Origin: Maritalea porphyrae
GTDB taxonomy: Bacteria; Pseudomonadota; Alphaproteobacteria; Rhizobiales; Devosiaceae
Direction of reading: 5' to 3'
NCBI RefSeq assembly: GCF_027213965.1
Contig: NZ_JAPWGX010000002.1
Span: 372,001 to 436,000, forward strand
DNA length: 64,000 nucleotides
Shown here: piece by piece, positions 17,523 to 26,549 of the stretch
How positions within the stretch are numbered: the first letter of the stretch is position 1
Layout: every line of letters starts with the position of its first letter
The notes under the pieces: generated by a model
Databases searched by the model: none
What the model was told of the DNA's origin: nothing
What the model saw: the letters and a program-made list of their open reading frames with translations, nothing else
Position numbers and translations under genes: made by a program

Positions 17523-18104
17523 TTAAATTGTTCCACTTGAATTTGGTGATGACTGAGCACTCGCCCTGAGAATTCTGTAGATACTGGAAACTGATATTCG
17601 CAGCTTTTTAGAGATTTCCCCAACCTTCATTCCTTGATGGGAAAGCAGCCTGACTTCCTCTGACTTCACTCTGGCAGTCGGCGCTCTTCCTTTATACTTA
17701 CCTTGTTGTTTGGCAATCTGAATTCCTTCCCGCTGACGCTCTAACATCATTTCCCTTTCAAACTGAGCCACACCACCGAGCAATGTGAGAATGAGAGTTC
17801 CAGTTGGAGTTGATGTATCAATACCAAGATCCAATACCCGAAAAGAAACACCTTTTCGCTGAAGATTTTCAATGGTCGCCCAAAGATGGCTAATAGAACG
17901 AGCCAAACGATCGAGCTTAGTAACAACGATCATGTCGCCATCCCGACAAAACTCGAGCATCTCATTTAACTTTACTCGATCGCCAATCGAAGAAACTTGT
18001 TCTGAGAACACTTTTTCGCAGCCGTTTGTTGTCAACAATCGTTGCTGAGTTTCAAGACTTGATTTTTGCTCCAAAGTGGATGTTCTAGAATATCCAATTA
18101 TCAT
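17523..18104 (-). CDS. Serine recombinase (resolvase/invertase family)
   Basis: 193 aa. The N-terminal catalytic domain has MIIGYSRTSTLEQ with the nucleophilic Ser in RTST, followed by Arg-rich KLDRLARS (about 62-70) and GGVAQFEREMMLERQREGI (the long E helix). The C-terminal helix-turn-helix (about 145-180) reads GMKVGEISKKLRISVSSIYRIL. It is full length for the Tn3 resolvase/Hin class. It may resolve element multimers or invert a segment; no inverted recombination sites are obvious nearby. Start ATG 18104 with GAGG upstream. It lies between the HUH gene and the large phosphorylase/STAND gene, all on the minus strand. Confidence 0.92.
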   Translation of the reverse strand: MIIGYSRTSTLEQKSSLETQQRLLTTNGCEKVFSEQVSSIGDRVKLNEMLEFCRDGDMIVVTKLDRLARSISHLWATIENLQRKGVSFRVLDLGIDTSTPTGTLILTLLGGVAQFEREMMLERQREGIQIAKQQGKYKGRAPTARVKSEEVRLLSHQGMKVGEISKKLRISVSSIYRILRASAQSSPNSSGTI

Positions 18105-18237
18105 TACGACCTCACAACTCTAAGACTTAGTGACAATGTCGCAATCGGAATCCAAAACGAACCCTGTGACGCAGTTTTTCTTGTTAAAACAATGTGTCAT
18201 AAGGCCATGGCTCTATGAACTATGCTAGCATCTACAC

Positions 18238-21200
18238 CTACGTATTCGATGAAGCCTTGGCTGACCGATTTATCTCTCGCAGAATTTTGGACTTGTCCAG
18301 CGATCCCATTAACGGCTTCATTATCTGTTCTGCAGAATCTAACAACGCCAACCTATCCAGTTTGTCCGAGTGGCTCCAATGCACCCGACTCATCAAATGG
18401 GTGACCAAGTTTGTACGCAAGAATGTACTTAGGGGAAGTTCTTTGGCAGCGGCATTCAAAATATCACTACCCTTTTTAGTTTCGATATCTGCCAACCAAA
18501 TGCCATGCAGAACCCCGTCAAACTTGTCGCTAAAACGAGAATTTTCAACGCTCTTTGCCAGCACTCGGTGACGAGCATGTTCACAAAGGTATCCGGACAG
18601 CTTCATAAATGGAGTTGCAAGACTTGAATACTCCATCGCATCGACTAGCAAAGCAACAAATTTTCGGGTTTCTTCGTCATCCTCACCCAATTGTTTTGCG
18701 ATTTCGGAAATGCTTTCGGGGTTGAGCATTGGCCCTTTGATTTGTTCAAAATCGATTGATAAATTCAAGACAGTCCAATGATGTACAATCAATGAACCGA
18801 GCCTTACCAACATGTCAGCGAGATTTCTCTTAGTATCCGCTGTTAAGTGCTCGGCACCACAACCAAGAAGAACAACTGCTTGTGTCCAGTAAGCGATGGC
18901 TTCTTCAAATTGAATTGATTGGCCAACCAACGAACTGGACTCATTTTCATCTAGTTTTTTTCTTGTATCAGCGTTGGTCTCAATTCTAACTCGTTCGGCC
19001 ACATCTAAGATTTGCTGTTTTGATTTGGAATTTTTTGTGTCAGAACGGACGTTCTCTACGGCCCTCCTAATTCTTTTCTGGAGTCCATCCAGTTTACCCT
19101 GTTGCCTAGTGATTGCTGGACGCACTCGATCCGAAACTAGGATGTGTTCTTCATCTCCATGCTGTAGTTCTTCGATTGAACTCTCGAGCAATAAATTGAG
19201 TTCTCTCACAATTTCATCAGACGCACCAATTTCACAATAGATGTCAAACGTTGCCCCATCAAATTCCTCGTTAGAAAATTGAAAGTACCTACTCGCCAAC
19301 GCCGAAGATTCCGCCAAAGCTTTTGCCAACAGATAACTCTCGATAAAGGGCAAGCTAAAAGCGATATTCTCATTTTGATCAAAATGCAGTATGCCATTGT
19401 CAATGAAGGCGTTTATGAAATCGAGTGGCCGAATATCATAATCAAATTCTTTAGCGATGCTTTCGGTTAACCCAATAAGCTCTTTGGTATTAAAGTTCTT
19501 CTTTTCGATATTCATTTCTTTTGCAAGAATCTGTAAAAATCGAGCCCTAGTAGTTCTACTTAATGTGACGTCTGCTCGATCCCCGGCGACGAGGAAAGTC
19601 AAAAAACCGTCTACGCCCAATTGAATCAGTTCGGACCGCCGATTGGCCTGCAATAGTGCTGTCAAAGTTTCAATTGGAATACCCGCAAAATATGTAGGGT
19701 GCGCTCGAAGATTAAATCTATCAAAAGTCCTCTCCAATCTTAAAGCTACAACTTCCGCTGCTGCTGTTTCCATCTCAAAGTTCTTCTCAAGGAAATGGAC
19801 CAACTCGGAGAATGATATATTTCCCAGGTTAAAGCTGGCAGATCCAGTCTGTTGAATGAATTCTGATATCTCAAGCATTTTTCCTTGAGATTTGCTGATG
19901 AATACGAATTTTGCATCAGGAAACTTAGATATTTCATTGTTTAGAAAATCCATTCTTGACTTCGAATGAACTGGTAGTTTGTCGACTACAAAAACAAGCT
20001 GCATTTCCTCCGAAGAATGAATCTGCATCAAGTCCAAATCGGTCAAAGCCTCAAATCCTGATTTCGGCGGTGATACTTTTCCAGCATCGATCACACAAGG
20101 TATAATCTCCCGCTCATCTAAAACTTTTGCCAACAAATTTGCTGCAATAACATGCGGTAAACTGTCATCGGGATAGGTATGATTAAGCTTAATGAAGAGC
20201 GAGTCATTGCCACCCAGAGCGTCAAGAACCTCTGTTGGCGAATCCTCCCGACTTCCAGCTAGCACATCGTTTTCAGTTGAGTTGATAATTCGAGGAATCG
20301 GTAGTTGATAGCCTTTCGGTTGAAGCTTGTACTCTGGACAAAGTTCTCGCAACTTTTCGTCGATCAACCTAGCTGCGTCTCCAACATGTTGGGTCGGCGT
20401 TCTTGGTGTCGCCAACTTTTCAAGTTTGTGTCTGTTTTCTACTGGAGTTTTCAACCGTTGTATGAAGCCGAGAAATTCTGAATTTGAAAGCTGGCACTTT
20501 AAAAACGAAACCGCATTTGCCGCTGCAAGTGTGCGCACCATTCCGCCGGTATCATTTTCGAGCTTGTTCTTCTCTCCATCAGCATGATCAGATATTCCCC
20601 TGATCGTCAGAGCCGGTATTTGGTGCTTGGATGCGCTTGCGAATACCCCTCCACTTTCTGTTTCGACCACCAATGTTTTTCTATCCACCTCTAGAAGTTT
20701 CTCGTTGTATTCCTTGTTCTTACTCACCGAGGCGCATGCAATTGTTCCAGAAATTGCTTTTGGAATACCAACTTTCTTGAGCCTTCCACCATGACTAGGC
20801 AATTCTTCGGGTAAGTGTTGTTCAGCCTCAACCCCTCTAGTCAATTGCCAGTTCTCATATAGCGGTTTGAGGTTCTTCTTAATCCTGACAAAATCTAAAG
20901 CTGCAGTAATTTCAATGTGAGTCGCATAGTGATTTGGCGAGAAGCTCAGTTCCAACCCACCCTCTTTGTTGCTATCAGCCTTTGAATTCTCCAGAACATC
21001 GAACACTTTGCTGCTGTAACAAACATCCGCAAGTTCTAGATCTGAAGAGAGCGAACCGCCAATTCCTAAACAGATCAGCATCCCGACATTATATGACTCA
21101 GTAAAAAATTCGGCCGAATTCAGCGCCGCTGCCTTCCCCATTTCTTGCTGTTTTGTTACAAGAATGGTAACGTCCGTTGCACCAGAATCCACTTCAAAGA

Positions 21201-21318
21201 CGACCCGGTCGAGTGTAGATAAATCTTCTTTTTCCTCAAATATGTTCAGGAACTGCTGCAGTTCTTCCTCAAGTGGGATGACAACGGCAATATCGAAGTA
21301 GCGCTTATCTGTGCTCAT
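18238..21318 (-). CDS. Nucleoside phosphorylase - P-loop-less STAND-like fusion, putative defence protein
   Basis: 1026 aa. Residues 8-278 form a PNP/MTA-nucleosidase-like domain: IAVVIPLEEEL at the N-terminus, the phosphate or ribose loop CLGIGGSLSSDLELADV (84-99), VETESGGVFA (218-227) and RGISDHADG (240-248) with the catalytic Asp. From about 365 to 480 there is a STAND/NACHT-like core in which the Walker A position reads LFIKLNHTYPDD, without GxxxxGK; a strand LVFVVDKLP (441-449) replaces Walker B and KFVFISKS (470-477) resembles sensor 1. A winged-helix-like part (RAHPTYFAGIPIETLTALL) and about 450 residues of helical, possibly TPR-like, sequence follow. Phosphorylase domains at the N-terminus of STAND proteins are known predicted effectors in bacterial conflict systems. 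Start ATG 21318 or TTG 21339. It is the island's only cargo gene. Confidence 0.75.
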   Translation of the reverse strand: MSTDKRYFDIAVVIPLEEELQQFLNIFEEKEDLSTLDRVVFEVDSGATDVTILVTKQQEMGKAAALNSAEFFTESYNVGMLICLGIGGSLSSDLELADVCYSSKVFDVLENSKADSNKEGGLELSFSPNHYATHIEITAALDFVRIKKNLKPLYENWQLTRGVEAEQHLPEELPSHGGRLKKVGIPKAISGTIACASVSKNKEYNEKLLEVDRKTLVVETESGGVFASASKHQIPALTIRGISDHADGEKNKLENDTGGMVRTLAAANAVSFLKCQLSNSEFLGFIQRLKTPVENRHKLEKLATPRTPTQHVGDAARLIDEKLRELCPEYKLQPKGYQLPIPRIINSTENDVLAGSREDSPTEVLDALGGNDSLFIKLNHTYPDDSLPHVIAANLLAKVLDEREIIPCVIDAGKVSPPKSGFEALTDLDLMQIHSSEEMQLVFVVDKLPVHSKSRMDFLNNEISKFPDAKFVFISKSQGKMLEISEFIQQTGSASFNLGNISFSELVHFLEKNFEMETAAAEVVALRLERTFDRFNLRAHPTYFAGIPIETLTALLQANRRSELIQLGVDGFLTFLVAGDRADVTLSRTTRARFLQILAKEMNIEKKNFNTKELIGLTESIAKEFDYDIRPLDFINAFIDNGILHFDQNENIAFSLPFIESYLLAKALAESSALASRYFQFSNEEFDGATFDIYCEIGASDEIVRELNLLLESSIEELQHGDEEHILVSDRVRPAITRQQGKLDGLQKRIRRAVENVRSDTKNSKSKQQILDVAERVRIETNADTRKKLDENESSSLVGQSIQFEEAIAYWTQAVVLLGCGAEHLTADTKRNLADMLVRLGSLIVHHWTVLNLSIDFEQIKGPMLNPESISEIAKQLGEDDEETRKFVALLVDAMEYSSLATPFMKLSGYLCEHARHRVLAKSVENSRFSDKFDGVLHGIWLADIETKKGSDILNAAAKELPLSTFLRTNLVTHLMSRVHWSHSDKLDRLALLDSAEQIMKPLMGSLDKSKILREINRSAKASSNT

Positions 21319-21613
21319 AATATACTTTAACTTTTCCAACCTGAAACAATTTGTCTATAGTTAATATCACTTCAAACATGTGTGTTAAAGAGACAGATTC
21401 TAGTAACTTACAATTGAAAATCTCGACTTCAATTAACAGTGCAGAATCAACGTCAAAGTGACAACCACTGCGGCATGCATTCTACGTTCGTTCCCTAACT
21501 AATCTTTAGTCAAGTATGCATGCACAAAAAGACATCGACCTACACATTAAGTACACATTCATTTTGAACGTCACCTAAGCAATTGAAATATAAGGTATAA
21601 AATGTTCGACTTT

Positions 21614-21665
21614 TGCCCTCTGAAGGCAGAGGTCATGAGTTCGAATCTCGTCGGGTGCACCAATA
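21614..21665 (+). repeat. attR, distal direct repeat (tRNA-Arg 3' fragment)
   Basis: Second copy of the 52-bp att repeat, containing the 3' half of tRNA-Arg with CCA but no 5' half, hence not a functional tRNA. The single mismatch (T at 21621) would change the anticodon. It marks the island's far end. Confidence 0.92.
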
Positions 21666-21982
21666 TTATCAAAATGTAATCAGCACCTTGCGTATCTAGG
21701 TCATCGCGCCGAGATTTGTCAGGATCGCGTTGGATTTGCGGCGTCTCTTTAAATTCGTATTTCCGACATCGGGACGCCTGAGCATGTCATCATGTCATTT
21801 GCCGTTGTTTGCCGACTATGGTTTGGCGATTAGATCCATTATCGAAATTGAAAGCCGCGTTAGTCTTCACAGGGCGCAGGGCAGCCTGCTTTGGGGCACA
21901 AGCGGACGCCATTCCATCCAGCGCCCCAAGAAAGACTATGTGGCTCATTGTGCAACAAAAGAATTCGCGGCCGTGTTGAGCG
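21666..21982. other. Gene-free stretch between attR and acyl-CoA dehydrogenase
   Basis: No frame here has convincing protein character, and I find no RNA gene, repeat or strong terminator. It is the original chromosomal flank beyond the att site and the 3' region of the acyl-CoA dehydrogenase operon; a decayed gene cannot be excluded. Confidence 0.4.
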
Positions 21983-23767
21983 TTAGGCGACCTCGAAATC
22001 ATTTGAATTGAAGTTCAATACTTCATCATTTGCGTCGAATATAACCTGCTGAAGCATGGCGGCTTTTGGGTAGACCTGTGCGTTATAGAAGGCGACGGTT
22101 TTTAGTTTTGTCCGCACAAATTTGTTGTCCTTATCGATCATCAATTGATCTGATGCTGCAATTGCTGCGTCGGCCATTGCCCATGCGCCAAGCGCAATAC
22201 CGAAGAGCTCGAGAACGTTGGCGGCTGCGGCTTGTGGTGAATGGTCGTTACGTTGCACCAGCCATCTGGTTACATCTTCCACTGCTTGGGCCGCACTTTG
22301 TGCAACATGTTCGACCTGTGACCAATCAACATGAGCATCGGTGCGTTGGGAAGCTTTTTGCGCCGTTTCGCGCATATCATGGACCAATTCCATAGCAGCA
22401 GCCCCTTGATCCCGTTTAATTTTTCGGCCAACCAGATCCAGTGCCTGAATGCCCGTTGTGCCTTCATAGATTGTGGTGATCCGAGCGTCGCGGAAGTGCT
22501 GGGCGGCACCAGTTTCTTCAATGAAACCCATCCCCCCATGAATTTGCACGCCCAAGGATGCGATATCCACGCAGAGCTCGGTTGACCAGCCTTTAACCAC
22601 TGGGATCAACAAATCCAATCGACGTTGAAAAAAGGCACGCTGCTCCGCATCCATAGCTTTATGTGCCATATCTTCAGCGGCGGCCGCACGATAGGCGAGC
22701 ACTCGCGCCGCTTCGGTCCGCGATTTCATCAAGCCCAACATGCGCCGAATATCCGGATGGCCCATAATGCTTGGAGCGGTCCCTTGTGGCGTTTGCCCTT
22801 GTTTGCGCTCCATTGCGTAGTCAATGGCGTGCTGCGTTGCGTGCTCGGCGATCCCCACCCCTTGCAGACCAACGCCTAGACGTGCCGCATTCATCATGGT
22901 GAACATATATTTGAGCCCCTCATGTGGCTCACCAACCAGATAACCAATCGCGCCGTTTGCTGTGCCATATGCCATTGTGCACGTCGGGCTGGCATGAATG
23001 CCAAGTTTGTGCTCAATCGAAATGCACTCCACATCATTGCGATCTCCAAGTGTCCCGTTCTCATTGACCATGAATTTTGGCACAATGAACAGGGATATCC
23101 CCTTCACCCCAGCTGGCGCGTTTGGCAAGCGGGCTAGGACCAAGTGAATGATGTTCTCACTCATATCGTGCTCACCATAGGTGATGAATATCTTTTGACC
23201 CGAAATCAAATAGTGGTCGCCTTGCGGTACTGCCTTGGAGGTTATTGCCGCGAGATCAGAACCTGCTTGAGGCTCAGTGAGATTCATGGTGCCGGTCCAC
23301 TCGCCGGTTACCAATTTGGGCAAATAGACTTCTTGCAACTGCGGCGAAGCAAATCCGGCGATCGATTCAATTGCGCCTTGGGTTAAGAGTGGGGCTAGCA
23401 TAAATGAGGTATTGGCCGAAGTGAACATTTCTTGAATGCTGGCATTAACCACCGACGGCAGGCCCATGCCGCCATGCTCTGCACCGGTTTTTGGGCTGTT
23501 CCAACCCATTTCCACCAACTGTTGATAGGCCTCACGCCAGCCTTCTGGTGTGGCAACTTCGCCTTTGGCAAATGTTGAGCCCTGTTGATCGCCCTTCTTA
23601 TTAAGTGGAGCCAATACTTCTTGCGAGAATTTCGCCGCTTCACCCAAAATCGCTTCCACCATGTCAGGCTGCGCGTCTTCATAGCCGGGCATTTGCGAAA
23701 TCTGATCGAGATCACAAAGGTTGTTCAACACAAACAACATGTCCTCAACTGGAGCTTTAAACGGCAT
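21983..23767 (-). CDS. Acyl-CoA dehydrogenase, DmdC-like long clade
   Basis: 594-aa flavoprotein that introduces an alpha-beta double bond into an acyl-CoA. The N-terminus MPFKAPVEDMLFVLNNL is typical of the long (about 590 aa) clade that includes methylmercaptopropionyl-CoA dehydrogenase. The FAD/substrate signature MNLTEPQAGSDL lies near residue 160 and the catalytic Glu in TTIYEGTTGIQALDL near 430. A C-terminal extension domain follows. Start ATG 23767 with AAGGAG. It is the last gene of the liv-like operon, after the acyl-CoA ligase, so it likely oxidises the acid that the transporter brings in once it is CoA-activated. DMSP-related, branched-chain or long-chain substrates cannot be told apart from sequence. 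Confidence 0.92.
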   Translation of the reverse strand: MPFKAPVEDMLFVLNNLCDLDQISQMPGYEDAQPDMVEAILGEAAKFSQEVLAPLNKKGDQQGSTFAKGEVATPEGWREAYQQLVEMGWNSPKTGAEHGGMGLPSVVNASIQEMFTSANTSFMLAPLLTQGAIESIAGFASPQLQEVYLPKLVTGEWTGTMNLTEPQAGSDLAAITSKAVPQGDHYLISGQKIFITYGEHDMSENIIHLVLARLPNAPAGVKGISLFIVPKFMVNENGTLGDRNDVECISIEHKLGIHASPTCTMAYGTANGAIGYLVGEPHEGLKYMFTMMNAARLGVGLQGVGIAEHATQHAIDYAMERKQGQTPQGTAPSIMGHPDIRRMLGLMKSRTEAARVLAYRAAAAEDMAHKAMDAEQRAFFQRRLDLLIPVVKGWSTELCVDIASLGVQIHGGMGFIEETGAAQHFRDARITTIYEGTTGIQALDLVGRKIKRDQGAAAMELVHDMRETAQKASQRTDAHVDWSQVEHVAQSAAQAVEDVTRWLVQRNDHSPQAAAANVLELFGIALGAWAMADAAIAASDQLMIDKDNKFVRTKLKTVAFYNAQVYPKAAMLQQVIFDANDEVLNFNSNDFEVA

Positions 23768-23817
23768 TCTTGGTTCTCCTTGGAATATTTATTGGCAGCG
23801 AGATAGCTTCACGCGCT

Positions 23818-25662
23818 TTAGGCATGCTCTTGATATAGCGCGTCTATTTCAACAGCGTAAGCCTCATTGATCTTTGCACGCCGCACTTTGAGTGTTGCCG
23901 TGACTTCGCCATCATCATGATCAAGTTCCTTGGTCAAAAGCTTGACCTTTTTAATCTGTTCGACCCGCGCCAGTCGCTGGTTGAGGCGCTCAATTTCCTG
24001 GTCAATTAGTTTCACGACCGCCGGGTTTTCCGCCAGAGAACGAAAGGTCGTATATGTGATCCCCGCTTTTTCCGCCCAAACACGCATCGTTTCAAAGTCA
24101 ATTTGCACAAGCGCAGTTGGATAGGGTCGCCGGTCCGCAAACACAATGCATTCTTTGATGAAATGGGACGCTTTCATAGTGTTTTCAATCAACGAAGGCG
24201 TTAGGTTTTTGCCCGCCGAGGTGATCATCACATCTTTCTTGCGGTCAACAATTGAAAAAGAGCCATCTGGATGGTGTGCGGCGATATCACCGGTGTGCAA
24301 CCAGCCATCAACTAGGGTTGATGCAGTGGCCTCTGGATTGCGATAATAGCCCTTGAATACAATATCGCCTTTTACCAGCAACTCGCCGTCATTGGCGATT
24401 TTGGCCACGACGCCATCAGGAAAGAAACCGACCCGACCTTCGCACTCTCCCCAGTCAGGCTGCATACATGCTGCACCCGTGGTTTCGGTCATGCCCCATA
24501 TTTCACAAATATTGACCCCAATCCCGCGAAAGAAGGTCAACAAATCAAGTGATATTGGAGCGGCGGCTGTGATCGCTATTTTGACATGTCCAAGTCCCAA
24601 GAAACTGCGCAAGTGTCTATAGATCAACACGTCCCAAAATTGGTTACGCGCTCTTTGCCAAAACGACCATTTTGACCGTGGTGTTTGTGCGCGCTTTTCA
24701 GCTGAATTGAGGGCCATTTCTGTGACCCAAGTTTGGATTGGGTGGGCTGTTTTGACCTGCACCATCAACCCAGCATGCATTTTCTCCCAAATGCGCGGCA
24801 CACCAAAAAACAGATCCGGTGCTGCATCACGCAAATCTAAGGTGATCGTGCGTAAACTCTCGCCAAAATTCATGATGTGATTGGCCGCCAAAGCGTTGAC
24901 CACTGTCATGTCCTGCTCAGCGATATGGCAAAGTGGCAAATAACTTAGAATATTCGAGCCTTGCAACACATGACCGCCAAAGAAGTCGTCGATCAGTTTA
25001 CCAGCCGCAAAATAATTGCCATGTGAAATCTGTGCAGGCTTTGGCGCCCCCGTACTACCGGACGTGAATACCATGAGGGCGGTATCCTTAGCCTTTGTGG
25101 CCCCAATTCTCTCTTCAATCTCGGCAGCGTGAATTGGAAAAAGTTCTCGGCCCTTTTTGGCAAGATCTGCATAGCTTTGAAGCTCAAGAAAGCTTTCGCC
25201 CTGCAAGCCCTTTGGATCAAAGACAACTAGCTTTTTCAAAATTGGCAGTTGCCCGTCCAGCGCAACAATTTTGTCAAACTGCTCTTGGTCTTCAATAAAC
25301 AAGAATTCTGTATCGGACGCACCGACCAAATGCTCAATCTCAACCGAAGGGCTGGTTGGATACATGCCCACCACTGTTGCGCCAGCGGCCTGAATGGCAA
25401 ATTGGGACATCACCCATTCGCAACGGTTTTCAGACAAAATGCCAACTTTGGATCCTTGCTTAACACCCAGTTCGACAAGTGCGGCAGCCAATTCCTTTGT
25501 CAGCCGATCCACGTCGGCCCAACTATATTCGTTCCAAATTCCAAAACGCTTTTGGCGGATCGCTACGCGATCAGGATTCGCCCGCGCGAGATTGTGCACC
25601 ACTGTGTTTGCGGTTTTAAAAACTCCATCGCTATAATTCTGAATGCTGTTGGAACGCGCCAT
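23818..25662 (-). CDS. Long-chain-type acyl-CoA ligase (AMP-forming)
   Basis: 614 aa ANL-superfamily synthetase: acid + ATP + CoA to acyl-CoA + AMP + PPi. The A3 motif FTSGSTGAPKPAQISHGN lies near residue 197, the A5 region EIWGMTETTGA near 390, and the hinge and A8 VDGWLHTGDIAAHHPDGSFSIVDR near 455 with the KDVMITSAGKNL loop. It resembles the FAA1/FadD-like group that has a longer C-terminus. It follows livF by 12 bp and precedes the acyl-CoA dehydrogenase, so it should activate the imported substrate. Linking an ABC importer of the branched-chain type with such a ligase is a recurring layout for uptake of aromatic or medium- and long-chain acids. Confidence 0.93.
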   Translation of the reverse strand: MARSNSIQNYSDGVFKTANTVVHNLARANPDRVAIRQKRFGIWNEYSWADVDRLTKELAAALVELGVKQGSKVGILSENRCEWVMSQFAIQAAGATVVGMYPTSPSVEIEHLVGASDTEFLFIEDQEQFDKIVALDGQLPILKKLVVFDPKGLQGESFLELQSYADLAKKGRELFPIHAAEIEERIGATKAKDTALMVFTSGSTGAPKPAQISHGNYFAAGKLIDDFFGGHVLQGSNILSYLPLCHIAEQDMTVVNALAANHIMNFGESLRTITLDLRDAAPDLFFGVPRIWEKMHAGLMVQVKTAHPIQTWVTEMALNSAEKRAQTPRSKWSFWQRARNQFWDVLIYRHLRSFLGLGHVKIAITAAAPISLDLLTFFRGIGVNICEIWGMTETTGAACMQPDWGECEGRVGFFPDGVVAKIANDGELLVKGDIVFKGYYRNPEATASTLVDGWLHTGDIAAHHPDGSFSIVDRKKDVMITSAGKNLTPSLIENTMKASHFIKECIVFADRRPYPTALVQIDFETMRVWAEKAGITYTTFRSLAENPAVVKLIDQEIERLNQRLARVEQIKKVKLLTKELDHDDGEVTATLKVRRAKINEAYAVEIDALYQEHA

Positions 25663-25674
25663 AAAATTGCTTTT

Positions 25675-26469
25675 CTAACTCAGCCACCGTTTGCGGCGCT
25701 TATAGTGTTTCACATCTCGAAAGCTTTCCCTTTCGTCGCCTTCCTCGGCAACACCCAGATAGAAGCTGCGCACATCAGGATCACTTCGCAGTTTGTCAGA
25801 GGAACCTTCCATCACAATTTGTCCGCTTTCCATAATGTAAGAGTAGTCCGCAATAGAAAATGCCAGGTGGGCATTTTGCTCCACCAACAAGATTGTGATC
25901 CCATCTTCGGTGTTAAGTCGTCGAATTGTATCGAATATCTCGGTAATGATTTTAGGGGCTAAACCTAACGAAGGCTCATCCATCAAAATCATTTCGGGCT
26001 GCGCAACCATAGCCCGACCAAAGGCGAGCATTTGTTGCTCCCCACCAGAAAGATACCCTGCTACTTGCTTGCGGCGTTCTTTTAGGCGAGGAAAAAACGC
26101 GTAGACTTTGTCGTAATCTGGCCGCAAGGCCCGCCCTTTTAGGGCATAGGATGCGGCCATTAAATTGTCTTCAACGGTCAACTCAGAAAATATCCGCCGA
26201 CCTTCTCGAATGTGAAATAGGCCCTTGTGTACCAGTGCATCAGCGGAAAGACGTGCGATGTTTTGACCTTTAAACATCACCCGACCTTCGCGGACGTGGC
26301 CGTTTTCAAGTTGCACAAGGTTAGATGCGGTCTTCAAAGTTGTGGTTTTGCCAGCACCATTTGAGCCCAAGAGTGCAATAATCTTGCCCTTTTGAACTTC
26401 CAATGAAAGGCCACGCAGGGCCTGCACCGTGTGGTGGTAAACCACATCTATGTTTTCAACACTCAACAT
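25675..26469 (-). CDS. livF: Branched-chain amino acid-type ABC transporter ATPase LivF
   Basis: 264-aa ABC ATPase of the LivF class. Walker A GSNGAGKTT near residue 35, the Q-loop region IREGRRIFSELTVEDNL, signature YLSGGEQQ near 138, Walker B MILMDEPSLGLAPK near 160 and the H-switch LLVEQNAHLA. It drives import with LivG through the LivH/LivM channel. ATG 26469 is preferred; a GTG three codons earlier is possible. It lies between the binding protein gene and the acyl-CoA ligase in one minus-strand operon. The C-terminal tail (ESFRDVKHYKRRKRWLS) is longer than in typical LivF. Confidence 0.95.
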   Translation of the reverse strand: MLSVENIDVVYHHTVQALRGLSLEVQKGKIIALLGSNGAGKTTTLKTASNLVQLENGHVREGRVMFKGQNIARLSADALVHKGLFHIREGRRIFSELTVEDNLMAASYALKGRALRPDYDKVYAFFPRLKERRKQVAGYLSGGEQQMLAFGRAMVAQPEMILMDEPSLGLAPKIITEIFDTIRRLNTEDGITILLVEQNAHLAFSIADYSYIMESGQIVMEGSSDKLRSDPDVRSFYLGVAEEGDERESFRDVKHYKRRKRWLS

Positions 26470-26549
26470 ATTTGGCACCGGTCATATTCGCAAAAGACAT
26501 TGAACGGGCTGAGGGCACATATGAGCGCACAGCCCGCAGGGTTTGCACG

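Noticed and set aside
21614-21665. Second tRNA-Arg gene
   Set aside because: Only the 3' half is present, with no D-arm or 5' acceptor strand; it is the attR repeat.
21730-22011. Open frames just after attR
   Set aside because: Neither strand gives a recognisable domain or ribosome site and both run into the acyl-CoA dehydrogenase gene end; a pseudogene could not be supported.
25249-25962. Plus-strand 237-codon open frame antisense to the acyl-CoA ligase and livF
   Set aside because: It lies fully opposite two well-supported genes and across their junction, has no family character and reflects codon bias of the other strand.
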